Assembly (NCBI GenBank): GCA_024644875.1
Contig: JAHEGY010000038.1
Span: 1 to 36,487, forward strand
Direction of reading: 5' to 3'
From: Cyclobacteriaceae bacterium
Lineage (GTDB): Bacteria > Bacteroidota > Bacteroidia > Cytophagales > Cyclobacteriaceae
DNA length: 36,487 bases
A program made the position numbers and the translations under genes. Shown here one piece after another: positions 1-9,222 of this stretch; position 1 is the first letter of the stretch; the number at the start of each line of letters is the position of its first letter. Below the pieces are notes generated by a model. It was not told the origin of the DNA and did not search any database. It saw only the letters and a program-made list of their open reading frames with translations.

Positions 1-1040
1 GTGGAATATTTCGGGCCAAATCCTCAAATGGAGTTCTGGTACCTGGGGGCATTGAAGGCGGCCTCGAAAATGGCTGAATATATGGGGATAAGGAATTTGC
101 CTCTACCTGTGAGACTTTGTTTACTCAAGGCAGTCGGTGGACCGATGAAAACATATTCAATGGTGAATATTATATCCAGGATATCCAGCCGCCGGAGAAT
201 TCTAAAGCCGTTTCACCTTACCTGACCGTTGGTATGGGCGCCAAAGAACTGAGCGAACCGGTCTTTCAGCTGGGTAAAGGTTGTCTGGTGGATCAGCTCG
301 TGGGTCAGTATATGTCACATATTTGTGACCTGGGATACCTCGCAAAGAAAGAAAATATACGTAAGACACTTCAAAGCATAATGATATACAACTATAAGCC
401 CTCGATGGTCGATCATTTCAACAATATGCGTTCCTATGCGCTCGGGGATGAGGCCGCATTGCTGATGGCCAGTTTCCCCTATGGCAGGCCAGATATACCA
501 TTTCCTTACTATTCTGAAGTTATGACGGGTTTTGAATATACAGCCGGTAATGGAATGCTTTATGAAGGGATGCTGGAAGAAGGGCTGAAAGTGATTTCCA
601 ATATCAGAAACAGGTATGATGGCAATAAAAGAAGCCCTTTTGATGAAGCAGAATGCGGTCACCATTATGCCCGGGCTATGACTGCATATGGTGCAGTTCT
701 CGCTTTAACGGGTTTCAATTATTCCGGTGTGGAAAACAGGATGAAATTTAATCCCCTGGAAGGGAAATATTTCTGGGCGAATGGTCAGACTTATGGGACC
801 ATTACCTTGAATGGGGAATTATTGAACAAACGGGGGGATATGTCAATTAATGATGTCGAGTCCAAAAATAGTAATGAGTCTATCGAAGGTGATAGATCTG
901 TTAAGGTTCGAATCGAAGTGCTGGGTGAAAAACCTCTTATGATCCGGGAATTTGAAATAAGGGCATTGGGGGTAAAAGCATTCAAAAAGATACAGCAGAT
1001 TGATGAATTTCTGGAATTTGAGATAAATCAAACAAAGTAA
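1..1040 (+). pseudogene. GH116 beta-glucosidase-like glycosidase, 3' part, frameshifted
   Basis: This is the C-terminal catalytic part of a GH116 (GBA2-type) glycosidase; about 500 or more N-terminal residues should lie left of the window. Positions 1-86 read in frame 1 ([17 protein letters not shown], then MAEYMG). From about 87 the homology continues in frame 3 ([52 protein letters not shown]) to the TAA at 1038-1040. The switch falls at a run of four G (84-87); a fifth G would restore one continuous frame reading MGDKEF. Family members hydrolyse beta-glucosides or beta-xylosides by a retaining mechanism. The Glu and Arg of the [10 protein letters not shown] segment are conserved in the family and probably bind the sugar. 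The break is either a real one-base deletion (pseudogene) or a homopolymer sequencing error; everything downstream is intact, which suits a recent event or an error. Confidence 0.82.
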
Positions 1041-1227
1041 GATACTATAGATGGAACATAGCCCGGATTTTACGGACTATACCAATGTATCTGCAAAACC
1101 CTCTCTTACATATTATTCCTTTCTTGAATGGATTTTATCTTAGTTCATAAGTTATTTAAACCACCCCGTGCTTATCAGATAAAAAAAACTTCGGATTTAA
1201 TTAAAGGATTTTACAGGATTGCATGCT

Positions 1228-2058
1228 TTACTTGACACTTGCATGTCCGTATTTGAGTATAGATACGAATACGGCACCCCCGATGGCATTTCCTATTGTT
1301 GCCCATACCTGAAACCTCAGGTAATCATTGAAACCGATATCCGGACTGCTGATCCAGCCTGTAAAAACCTCTATGGAACCTATCACACAATGGTGAAGCC
1401 CGGTCAAACCAATAATGAAAGTAACCAGAATGATCACCAGGATCCTGCTGATAGTCTCCTGACTCGAGGTCACCAGCCAACCAAGCAATCCCATCATCCA
1501 TCCGGCCAATAGTGCACTTAAGAGAATGATATGCCAGTTGTAATTTGCCAGCTCATAACCAATGTGATAAAATGCCGAAGGGTCAATGAATCCTGCAGAA
1601 GGGCCTATCGAATAAAGTATCAAACCGAATAAGAAACCCCCGACCAGATTTCCGGAATACACAAGGCCCCACAATATAAAAAGATCCTTGAGCGTAACTG
1701 ACTTGTTTAAAACCGGTAATATTGCAAGAGCCGTATGTTCGGTAAATAATTCAGACCTGCCTATAATCACAAAAATAAATCCAATGGGATAACAAATGGC
1801 AAGGCACAATTTCAGCATTTCTGGACTCAGATTATCATGGAAAAGTGTATATATTGTGGCCATGAAAAGAAGGCTGAATCCGATCTCCATTCCCCCGGCA
1901 AAAGCGGAAATAAATAATCCGATCCTGGACCTACGGAATTCCCGTAAGCCAGTATGTATCTGTTCATCCAGTATCTGATCGACCTCCTTGGGCTTGTCGG
2001 TCTTTTGAACACCTGCCTGTTTTTTCTGGACTTTGCCTTTACCGCTTAAAAATCCCAA
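1228..2058 (-). CDS. Formate/nitrite transporter (FNT) family channel
   Basis: An inner-membrane channel of the FocA/NirC/YfdC family, moving small monovalent anions such as formate, nitrite or acetate. The 276-residue length fits. After a charged cytoplasmic N-terminus (about 1-45) come six hydrophobic segments. GRSELFTEHT (about 100-109) matches the conserved FNT block after TM2, and GLHHCVIGS (about 220-228) carries the central pore histidine region (H222/H223). The start is a TTG: an in-frame TAG lies just upstream and no ATG occurs before residue 57, deep in TM1. The extended charged N-terminus resembles the YfdC-like branch more than classic FocA, so the substrate cannot be assigned. 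It stands alone, with GH116 ending before it and MscS diverging from it. Confidence 0.88.
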   Translation of the reverse strand: MGFLSGKGKVQKKQAGVQKTDKPKEVDQILDEQIHTGLREFRRSRIGLFISAFAGGMEIGFSLLFMATIYTLFHDNLSPEMLKLCLAICYPIGFIFVIIGRSELFTEHTALAILPVLNKSVTLKDLFILWGLVYSGNLVGGFLFGLILYSIGPSAGFIDPSAFYHIGYELANYNWHIILLSALLAGWMMGLLGWLVTSSQETISRILVIILVTFIIGLTGLHHCVIGSIEVFTGWISSPDIGFNDYLRFQVWATIGNAIGGAVFVSILKYGHASVK

Positions 2059-2106
2059 AATCTAATGGTTAAATGATTGGAAATTTCACCTTTGTAAAAT
2101 AACCCT

Positions 2107-2136
2107 GCAAGATAGAGTTTGTTGATCATTTCTCAA
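2107..2136 (-). promoter_or_regulatory. Candidate promoter of the FNT gene
   Basis: On the minus strand TTG (2134-2136) is followed after exactly 19 bases by TATCTTGC (2107-2114), close to the Bacteroidota pattern TTG-N19-TAnnTTTG but with an imperfect -7 box. Transcription would start near 2100, about 40 bases before the TTG start codon. Confidence 0.4.
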
Positions 2137-2473
2137 ATATCTACTATATTTTTAAAGAATTCAGTACTCGGGGAAGGAATTTTAATCAGACTTCTCAGCA
2201 AATTGCTTTAATCTCTATGTTGCCTGCTGTAAGGCTAAATTTGTGTTAACATGGCAAATTCAGCAAGCTGTAAAATACCGCTTCAGAAAACTGAATGAGG
2301 CAGTTAAAATCCTCAAAAGTTGTATCAATAAACATTCAGAGAAAGGTCAAAAATGTGCTGGAAAGATCAAGAAATCAATCCTGAACAATCTTTATTATTT
2401 GGTTTAAAACTAATATCCTGAAAAAGAGTTCTATTTGTAAACTCAATTTCTAATACTTTAAATCCTGATAAAA

Positions 2474-3379
2474 ATGAACTTCGACTTTCAAAAGGCCGTC
2501 AATATTGTGACAGGTAAATTGGTTGGATGGGCTGAAGAAATTGTAGCCATGCTTCCCAATGTCGCGATAGCACTCCTGGTATTGTTCCTGTTTTATTTTA
2601 TAGCTCGAGTCGCCAGTTATTCCAGCAGAAAGATTCTAAACAAAATATCTGACCGGGCAGCGATCAATAACCTCTTTGCAACCTTCGTGAATTTGTTCGT
2701 CCTTGCTATCGGTCTCATTATCGCATTGAACCTGCTGCATCTTGAAAAAACGATTACCTCCCTGCTGGCCGGTGCAGGTATTCTGGGCCTTGCTATCGGA
2801 TTTGCCTTTCAGGATGTTTCGGCTAACTTCATCGCGGGGGTTCTGATGGCTTTCAGAAAACCTATCCAGATAGGTGATATTATCAGTTCGCAGGGGTATA
2901 CCGGCGTCGTGGAAGAAATTGATATGCGTGTTACCATAATCCGGACATTTCAGGGATTACATGTGATCATTCCAAATAAGGATGTATTTCAGACTCCTGT
3001 CACCAATTATACCAAAACCGATGACCGCCGTATAGATCTTGAAGTCGGAGTTTCCTATGCTGAAGATCTGGAGAGCGTAAGAAAAATTACCCTCGATGCT
3101 GTGAAGGACTTACCCTACCTCCTCCCGGACAAGGAAATTGGATTCTATTATAATGAATTTGGAGACAGTTCAATTAATTTTACCATCATGATATGGGTCC
3201 AATATCCTGATGAACCTGGATTTTTAAAGGCTAGAAGTGATGTGATCATCAAGATCAAGAAAGCATTTGATGAAAACGGCATCACCATTCCATTTCCCAT
3301 CAGGACACTGGATTTCGGGATTAAAGGGGGCCAGCAGCTGTCAGAAATGAAACTGCATTTGGCTGGTGAGCGTGAATAG
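2474..3379 (+). CDS. MscS-family small-conductance mechanosensitive channel
   Basis: A homo-oligomeric inner-membrane channel that opens under membrane tension and releases solutes during hypo-osmotic shock. The 301 residues have the classic MscS plan: TM1 around 25-47, TM2 around 65-85, and the Gly/Ala-rich pore helix TM3 around 92-125 (AGAGILGLAIGFAFQD, then NFIAGVL). The beta domain follows (IQIGDIISSQGYTGVVEEI, then PNKDVFQTPVTNY), then the alpha/beta C-terminal domain. The ATG start follows an A-rich stretch. The 415 bases between it and the divergent FNT gene hold no convincing gene. Single-gene unit; no terminator was recognised downstream. Confidence 0.93.
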   Translation: MNFDFQKAVNIVTGKLVGWAEEIVAMLPNVAIALLVLFLFYFIARVASYSSRKILNKISDRAAINNLFATFVNLFVLAIGLIIALNLLHLEKTITSLLAGAGILGLAIGFAFQDVSANFIAGVLMAFRKPIQIGDIISSQGYTGVVEEIDMRVTIIRTFQGLHVIIPNKDVFQTPVTNYTKTDDRRIDLEVGVSYAEDLESVRKITLDAVKDLPYLLPDKEIGFYYNEFGDSSINFTIMIWVQYPDEPGFLKARSDVIIKIKKAFDENGITIPFPIRTLDFGIKGGQQLSEMKLHLAGERE

Positions 3380-3635
3380 ATTGAAAGCTGGGTAAAGTTA
3401 TTAAGCTACTAGGGCCATTCCAAGAATTCAAAGGTGATGGGAATTAGGTTTTAGTTATATGTGAAACATCCAGCCTGAAATCTCAGGAATGCATATTTCA
3501 CTTCCCTAGAGTCATAAGAAGCGGTGTTACGATTGACCAGGGTTTTATTATCAGTCATGAAGTATCGGGTGTATGAGCAAGACTTAGATAGTGGCTACAA
3601 TTAAAGATAAACCTACCAGACTGTTTTGAATTGAA

Positions 3636-4238
3636 TTACTTTTCTTCACTTAAGTTTTTCAAAACAGATATCAGCATTTCAGCACTGATTCTTTGTTTAT
3701 AATCTGGGTTAATGTATTCAAACAAGATGGTCCCATCGGTCTCTACAACAAATAAGGAGGGAACTGGCAGGATCCCCGGATTCTGAGCATCTGAATAATT
3801 GGCAAGTCGCTTTTCATAACGGTCAGGAGCTTTAAAGGCAATCCCCATGGCCATCATCAAATCTCCCGAAGCATCAGAGTACAGGGTATATTTCAACTTT
3901 TCCTTTTCTGCGGTGGTTCTTAGCTTCCCGGGTGAATCAGGACTAATAGCAATCACCTGATATCCAAGTGCTAAGATATCCTCTTCCACCTCTCCGACTG
4001 CAGAAAGATGCGCATTACAATACGGGCACCACCCACCCCTGTAAAACAGTAAAACAGATCTTTTTTCGCCCAATTTGCCGGCCAGAGAGATTGATTCTCC
4101 CTGAAGCGTCTGGAGGCTTATATCTGGAATTTTTTCACTGATCAACAGGGGTGATATATCTTCAGGATCAGCCGGAACCTGGGCTATTCCCTCAGATAAT
4201 ATAAAGCCAAGAATCCAAATAATCGTAGTTATTTTCAT
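3636..4238 (-). CDS. Exported AhpC/TSA (peroxiredoxin-like) thioredoxin-fold protein
   Basis: A thiol-redox protein of the AhpC/TSA superfamily, likely periplasmic, reducing peroxides or exchanging disulfides. A hydrophobic signal sequence occupies about residues 3-20. The fold is seen as SVLLFYRGGWCPYC (C71 and C74, a CxxC pair), then VIAISPDSP, and a cis-Pro-type VPSLFVVETDG near 160-170. The RGGWCPYCN context matches the PRX-like2 group better than typical 2-Cys peroxiredoxins. It lies downstream of the TIM-barrel gene on the same strand with a gap of about 125 bases, so co-transcription is possible but not shown. Enzyme versus disulfide reductase cannot be decided here. Confidence 0.85.
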   Translation of the reverse strand: MKITTIIWILGFILSEGIAQVPADPEDISPLLISEKIPDISLQTLQGESISLAGKLGEKRSVLLFYRGGWCPYCNAHLSAVGEVEEDILALGYQVIAISPDSPGKLRTTAEKEKLKYTLYSDASGDLMMAMGIAFKAPDRYEKRLANYSDAQNPGILPVPSLFVVETDGTILFEYINPDYKQRISAEMLISVLKNLSEEK

Positions 4239-4362
4239 AAGATTGTTGATTGTACTAATTGTATGACGTAATGGATCTGATAAAATTATTCCAACGCTAA
4301 TGGTTAATTTTAGTTGTTCCCGCGTGTATCGACCACTCCAATTGTCTCCTGCTTGACGCTTA

Positions 4363-5328
4363 TTAAAGAGCTTTCCTCAGTTTTCCTAGTAATACCGGTA
4401 CTTCGGCCAGAGCATCATATTCATCTTCCTTACCCGGCGTGGGCAGGGTCTCCACAGGAACATAACCCCTGTATTGAGAAGCCATAATTATCTTTACCAG
4501 TTTTTTCATATTTATTTCCGGCCCTTTCCTGTCGCTCAGAAGTTTCTTGACCTGCCAGTTTACAGCATAAGGAATAACTCTTTCTATATCTTCATAGGGA
4601 TCATCCGTCAGGAAAAATCCAGTATCTACTATCGTTCCGAGCCATTCAGAATTGACCATATTAAGGATCTTTATCACTTCGTCGGCACTCTTTAGCATAT
4701 CCCCATGATTTTGAACGCCAATAACAACGCCATGCCTTTCCCCATGATACGTGCAAATCGACAAAGCTTCCGCCATCCATTCCGCAGTTTCATCCCACGT
4801 ATATCCATCTGGTTGCCTGCCCGCAAATACCCTTAATACGGGGGCCCCCATCTCTGAGGCTACTTCTATCCATTTTTTTGCCAGCTTAATATCTGCCCTA
4901 CGCTTTTCTTTGTCAGGATTGGCAAAATCATTACGAATACCCGTACCGCTGATATCCAGGCCCAATTGAAAGGCCCTTTTCTTAAATTTATTGATAAAGG
5001 AAGTTTCCGGTACTTCCGGATATCCGGGGAAAAAATATCCTGTGGGATCAACAGCATCCAGATCCAGCCTGGCAGCTTCTTCCAGCATATTGAAAAGGCT
5101 CATCCCTCCGGATTCACCATTTATGTATTTGTACAAAGGAACATAATATGACCATGCATTTACACTTAGTTTTATTTTGGCCCCTGACTTCACAGCTGCA
5201 TTCAGGCTTCCCATTGACGTGAACAGTGTTTCCGCTGATACATTTTTTGGAGAGAAATTATTTATGGCAATTCCCAATGGAAGTGCTGCCGCTCCTTTTA
5301 AAAATCCCCGACGATGAAACTTAGTCAT
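4363..5328 (-). CDS. Tat-exported sugar phosphate isomerase/epimerase-like TIM barrel
   Basis: A xylose-isomerase-like TIM-barrel (AP_endonuc_2 family) protein of 321 residues. The N-terminus has a twin-arginine signal (HRRGFLKGAAALPLG), so export of a folded, probably metal-loaded enzyme is expected. Barrel blocks include VNAWSYYVPLY, LDLDAVDPTGYFFPG, GAPVLRVFAGRQP, GVVIGVQNHGD, IVDTGFFLTDDPY and YVPVETLPTPGKED; the His, Asp and Glu in these are the usual metal-binding positions. It follows the sulfatase on the same strand about 100 bases away, which fits processing of sugars released by that enzyme. Substrate unknown; members include epimerases, isomerases and inosose-dehydratase-like enzymes. 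Confidence 0.85.
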   Translation of the reverse strand: MTKFHRRGFLKGAAALPLGIAINNFSPKNVSAETLFTSMGSLNAAVKSGAKIKLSVNAWSYYVPLYKYINGESGGMSLFNMLEEAARLDLDAVDPTGYFFPGYPEVPETSFINKFKKRAFQLGLDISGTGIRNDFANPDKEKRRADIKLAKKWIEVASEMGAPVLRVFAGRQPDGYTWDETAEWMAEALSICTYHGERHGVVIGVQNHGDMLKSADEVIKILNMVNSEWLGTIVDTGFFLTDDPYEDIERVIPYAVNWQVKKLLSDRKGPEINMKKLVKIIMASQYRGYVPVETLPTPGKEDEYDALAEVPVLLGKLRKAL

Positions 5329-5379
5329 AATTGAAAATGTTTAGTTTGCTAATAGGATATTTTTTCTCAATATAAACAG

Positions 5380-5414
5380 GATGTTTATTTTAATCTATCA
5401 ATAAACATCTTTTT
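5380..5414. repeat. Perfect 9-bp inverted repeat between sulfatase and TIM-barrel genes
   Basis: GATGTTTAT (5380-5388) and ATAAACATC (5401-5409) are perfect reverse complements around a 12-base loop, followed on the plus strand by five T. Both flanking genes run on the minus strand, where no T run follows the stem, so it is either a weak terminator read the other way, an mRNA hairpin after the sulfatase gene, or an operator. Confidence 0.5.
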
Positions 5415-5429
5415 ATGTTGTCCTAGGCA

Positions 5430-6926
5430 CTATTTACGCTCATATAACCCTGTGTTCCCTTTTTTAAGAATGGGCATCAGTTCATCAATAATTCCAGGTT
5501 CCTGATCTGCGATATTCATCGATTCATGGGGGTCCGCCATATGATCGTATAATTCAATGACCGGCTCCTCTGCCCTGAAATACTTTGTCAGGCGGTATCT
5601 TTCGGTTCTCACAGAGATCCCATCCCTGAAATAACCATAGGCTACATGATCATCCGACACCTCGGTTTCCCGGTTTTCGGATCCCGCCATCAATTCCACA
5701 AAACTTTTCCCATCCATTTCATACGGAATATCTACCCCGCAAAAATCCATTATTGTAGGATAAATATCCACCGTTTCAACTATGGTGTTGACCTGTCTCT
5801 CTGCCTCAGGTTTCCGGGGATCAGAAATGATCAGGACACTTTTGAGGGCATTTTCAAAAATCGTATGTTTCCCCCAAACGCGTTGGTCCCCCAGATGCCA
5901 TCCATGATCCCCCCAGATTACCACAATGGTATTATCCGCTATGCCAAGGGATTCCAGCTCTTCCAGCAATCTGCCGATCTGATGATCAATGTAGCTTACG
6001 CAGGCGTAATAAGCATGGATAAGCTTCCTGGCATATTCGTCAGAAACCGGTTCAGAAAGACTCGCAAATTCGTCGGAAAGCTGGTATTGATTGAATTCAC
6101 CCGATCCATGCAGACTTTTCAGATTTATATTCAAAGGAATATCCGGATTAGGTGAAACAGGAATAGAATCCCTGTTATAGAGCTCCCAATACTTTTCAGG
6201 TGAATTAAAGGGCAAATGCGGCTTAAAGAATCCGACGCCCAAAAAGAATGGCTGTTTCTTTTTGCGGATTTTCCTTAATCTGGATATGGCCAGGTCAGCT
6301 GTTAATCCGTCGGGATAACCATTATCATCCACTACACCAGCTTCATAGGGCTTCACTCTTTTTTTCATGCTCTGTCTGTTTTCCCCGTCTGAATATCCAA
6401 AAAATGCATTCCATCCTGTTCGCCATTTTCCATGATCAAATAAAAGTTCATCCCAGCTATGTGGTAGTTCCCTTTTGTCCGATACCGGATCATTGTAGCC
6501 ATATACTAATCCGTCAGCAGAATGGCCGATCTTTCCAATGCCAACCGTATAATACCCGTTTCGTTTCAGGTGATGAATAAATGTTTCCGGTCTAACATCC
6601 TCCGGTTTAGCTGATAATTCTTCGACAATCACATTATTGCTCAAATGGATCCTATTCCTGGGCCTCATACCAGTGAGCAGGCTGAATCTGGAGGCCCCGC
6701 AGGTAGGTACCTGGACAAAGTGGTTGGTAAAAACCGAACCTTCAGCCGCCAGCTTATCGATATTGGGGGTATGTATAATCTCATTTCCATAACAACCCAA
6801 TTCGGGACGGAGATCATCTACAGCTATGAATAGTATATTTGGCTGTCCGTCCAGGGTCTGTCCGCGATGTGAAAAAGCCAGTAGAAAGACAATTATCAAT
6901 ATTCCTTGTATCTTATTCATAGACAT
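5430..6926 (-). CDS. Sulfatase, family S1 (iduronate-2-sulfatase-like)
   Basis: A secreted sulfatase that would remove sulfate esters from polysaccharides or glycosaminoglycan-like sugars. A longer reading begins with TTG at 6965, but the ATG at 6926 (or 6920) places a signal peptide (MNKIQGILIIVFLLAF) at the very N-terminus, so I use 6926, giving 498 residues. In the longer numbering, metal ligands appear in VDDLRPELGCYG (D50, D51). The formylglycine motif is CGASRFSLLTG with C89 as the residue to be modified, and HSADG, GVGFFKPHLPF and IWGDHGWHLGDQ supply further metal and sulfate ligands. The motif is C-x-A-x-R rather than C-x-P-x-R. That form is accepted by anaerobic-type radical SAM maturases; no maturase lies in the window. 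The iduronate-sulfatase resemblance does not fix the substrate. Confidence 0.93.
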   Translation of the reverse strand: MSMNKIQGILIIVFLLAFSHRGQTLDGQPNILFIAVDDLRPELGCYGNEIIHTPNIDKLAAEGSVFTNHFVQVPTCGASRFSLLTGMRPRNRIHLSNNVIVEELSAKPEDVRPETFIHHLKRNGYYTVGIGKIGHSADGLVYGYNDPVSDKRELPHSWDELLFDHGKWRTGWNAFFGYSDGENRQSMKKRVKPYEAGVVDDNGYPDGLTADLAISRLRKIRKKKQPFFLGVGFFKPHLPFNSPEKYWELYNRDSIPVSPNPDIPLNINLKSLHGSGEFNQYQLSDEFASLSEPVSDEYARKLIHAYYACVSYIDHQIGRLLEELESLGIADNTIVVIWGDHGWHLGDQRVWGKHTIFENALKSVLIISDPRKPEAERQVNTIVETVDIYPTIMDFCGVDIPYEMDGKSFVELMAGSENRETEVSDDHVAYGYFRDGISVRTERYRLTKYFRAEEPVIELYDHMADPHESMNIADQEPGIIDELMPILKKGNTGLYERK

Positions 6927-7192
6927 TTCAGGATCTAAAAATGAATATAATTCTTTTATTTCCAAATCCAGGTAAAGAAATCACCAAACTAAAACAAAAA
7001 GTGAATGATGATTTTAAAGAATATATGATCCTCTTACAGAATATGGAAAAAGTATCAAGCTTCAGCTTGTGTTACAATTCAGGAAACCGAAGAAAATAAT
7101 GGTATCTTAAATTCAAGATAATTATTCAGGAACAAGAATATTATGTTAAAGATTATCTAATTTCAAGAAATATTTTTAATCTTGATTTCTTA

Positions 7193-9160
7193 ATGACTAT
7201 GAAAAAAATTTCTCTCTTCCTTTATTTATTATTCTCAAATATCTATTTAATTCATGCCCAACCAGAAGTATATCCTTGGAGCAATATCAGTGGGATCCGT
7301 GTAGACGGGGAGCTAATGGAACTCAACAGTTCATTTTGTATAGTTGGTAATGACTGGACGCAGATAAGAAAAACTGCCAAGGAACGTGCCCGTTACAGCT
7401 TCCAGCGTGACGGGAACACGCAAACAACCCGTATTACCATAGACGACTTTCACTATGACCAATCTGTGGAAGACCTGGGAGGTGGCACCGCCAATGTTCG
7501 TATCCATTATCGAAATGAAGTAGATACAACCCTTATCGGCGCTTTTTTCCTGATGGAATTACCTGCATCCAAATATGCAGATGCGACAATCCAGCTATCT
7601 GATCCAACACCGGGCAGCCTACAGAAAGTCATTCCTACTGGAACATCTGAGATCCTGAGGGGATCTTCAAAAGGCCTGAAAATCAAGAGTTCATTGCGGT
7701 ATCTGGAGATTTCGATAAATGAAGGCATGGATATTATTGTCAGGAAGGACACATCGGATATTGACAATAACATAGAAATATACTTTGCCTTGTTGACAGG
7801 GGATATGGAAAAAGGAGGTTCAATATTCAGATCTATCAATATACAGGCCCTGGGATCACCGGATATAAGTCCTGTTGAATTAACACTGGACCGGAATACA
7901 ATGGGAAAACCATTTAAAGGATTTGGGGGGAACTTCAGGTTACAGAATCCACAATCCGATCCCCCGGTTATTGATTATTGTCTTGAAAACATGGATGTAA
8001 GGTGGGGCAGGGTTGAAATGCCCTGGCGGTTCTGGCATCCGGATGAAAAAGATGATCCTATTGCAAAAGCCAGGAACGGCGAACTGCACCCAAGGGTTGA
8101 AGCTGCTATGAAAATGGCACAGCGGCTTCATAATCTGGGGATGCCGGTGATACTTTCAGACTGGTCTGCTCCGGATTGGGCAATCGAAGGAGAAATGTCC
8201 TTTGGACCACAGCCAGGAGGATTGCGTGGTAATCCATTGGATAAAAAGAAACACAAGCAGATCTATAAGTCAATTGCCGATTATATACAATACGCAAAAG
8301 ATACTTATGGTTTTGAATTTGTCATGTTTTCTTTTAATGAATCAGATCTGGGGATTTATGTTCGACAGACTCCGGAAGAACATGCTGAGTTTATAAAAGG
8401 ATTGGGAGCCTATCTTGAATCAAGAGGCATAAATACTAAATTATTGCTTGGTGATACTGCCGATGCGAATGGATGGCCATTTGTGGAGGCAGCCATTGAG
8501 GATAAAAGTACCCACAAATACATAAAAGCCGTTTCTTTCCATTCCTGGAGGGGTTATACGGATGAAAACCTTCGCAAATGGGCCGAAGCGGCTGAAAGAA
8601 TGAACCTGCCCCTGCTGGTCGGTGAAGGAAGTATGGATGCGGGTGCATGGAGGTATCCCGATATTTTCAGTGAACCTACTTACGCCATGGAAGAGATGAA
8701 CCTGTATGTACGGATCTTAAAGATCTGTCAGCCGGAATCCATTCTCCAGTGGCAACTAACAGCAGATTATTCCCCCATGGTGGGTGGCGGAGTATTTGGG
8801 AATCATGATATGCCACTTACCCCTACACAACGTTTCTGGAACTTTAAGCAAATCGCCGATATGCCGGAAGGATTGTTCGCGATGCCTATAGAAGCGAATA
8901 CACCGAATATGGTATGCGCTGCTCTTGGAGATAATGAAAAAGGGATGTATGCCATTCATGTTGTCAATAACGGATCAACACGTCAGGCAACCCTTAAGGG
9001 CCTCCCGGCTGAGGTAGAGTGGATGAAGATCTACACCACCAATAAGCGACGTAAAATGTCACCCGGAAGAATAATACGGGTTAGAGACGGGGAAGCCACT
9101 TTCTCGGTGGAAGCCAACAGTTTTATTACACTTCTTGTCGATGGAGAATCCCCTTTTTAG
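7193..9160 (+). CDS. Secreted clan GH-A glycoside hydrolase, GH30-like
   Basis: A 655-residue exported glycosidase. The start is ATG at 7193 or 7199; both lead into a signal peptide ending near IHAQ. Residues about 25-220 form a beta-rich region I do not recognise. The (beta/alpha)8 barrel begins near 235 with FKGFGGNF, a typical GH30 opening. The expected acid/base is E383 in FSFNESD and the nucleophile E478 in LLVGEGSMD, a spacing and context normal for clan GH-A. A C-terminal beta domain (about 560-655) also fits GH30. GH30 enzymes attack beta-glucosides, beta-xylans, beta-1,6-glucans or fucosides; the subfamily cannot be chosen by eye. It stands divergent from the sulfatase gene, and about 265 bases between them could hold both promoters. 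Confidence 0.85.
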   Translation: MTMKKISLFLYLLFSNIYLIHAQPEVYPWSNISGIRVDGELMELNSSFCIVGNDWTQIRKTAKERARYSFQRDGNTQTTRITIDDFHYDQSVEDLGGGTANVRIHYRNEVDTTLIGAFFLMELPASKYADATIQLSDPTPGSLQKVIPTGTSEILRGSSKGLKIKSSLRYLEISINEGMDIIVRKDTSDIDNNIEIYFALLTGDMEKGGSIFRSINIQALGSPDISPVELTLDRNTMGKPFKGFGGNFRLQNPQSDPPVIDYCLENMDVRWGRVEMPWRFWHPDEKDDPIAKARNGELHPRVEAAMKMAQRLHNLGMPVILSDWSAPDWAIEGEMSFGPQPGGLRGNPLDKKKHKQIYKSIADYIQYAKDTYGFEFVMFSFNESDLGIYVRQTPEEHAEFIKGLGAYLESRGINTKLLLGDTADANGWPFVEAAIEDKSTHKYIKAVSFHSWRGYTDENLRKWAEAAERMNLPLLVGEGSMDAGAWRYPDIFSEPTYAMEEMNLYVRILKICQPESILQWQLTADYSPMVGGGVFGNHDMPLTPTQRFWNFKQIADMPEGLFAMPIEANTPNMVCAALGDNEKGMYAIHVVNNGSTRQATLKGLPAEVEWMKIYTTNKRRKMSPGRIIRVRDGEATFSVEANSFITLLVDGESPF

Positions 9161-9222
9161 GCCAGAAAAGTTGAATCTTCAGGATTTAAAGGAACACCGC
9201 TATATGTTAAAAGAATCAATAT

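Noticed and set aside
2243-2407. 54-codon frame from GTG to TAA in the FNT-MscS gap, Lys-rich
   Set aside because: No ATG, no recognisable homology and an AT-rich setting. It could be a remnant of a small protein, but there is not enough to call it.
5646-6155. 169-codon open frame antisense to the sulfatase gene
   Set aside because: It overlaps strongly supported sulfatase coding sequence on the other strand and shows no protein motifs.
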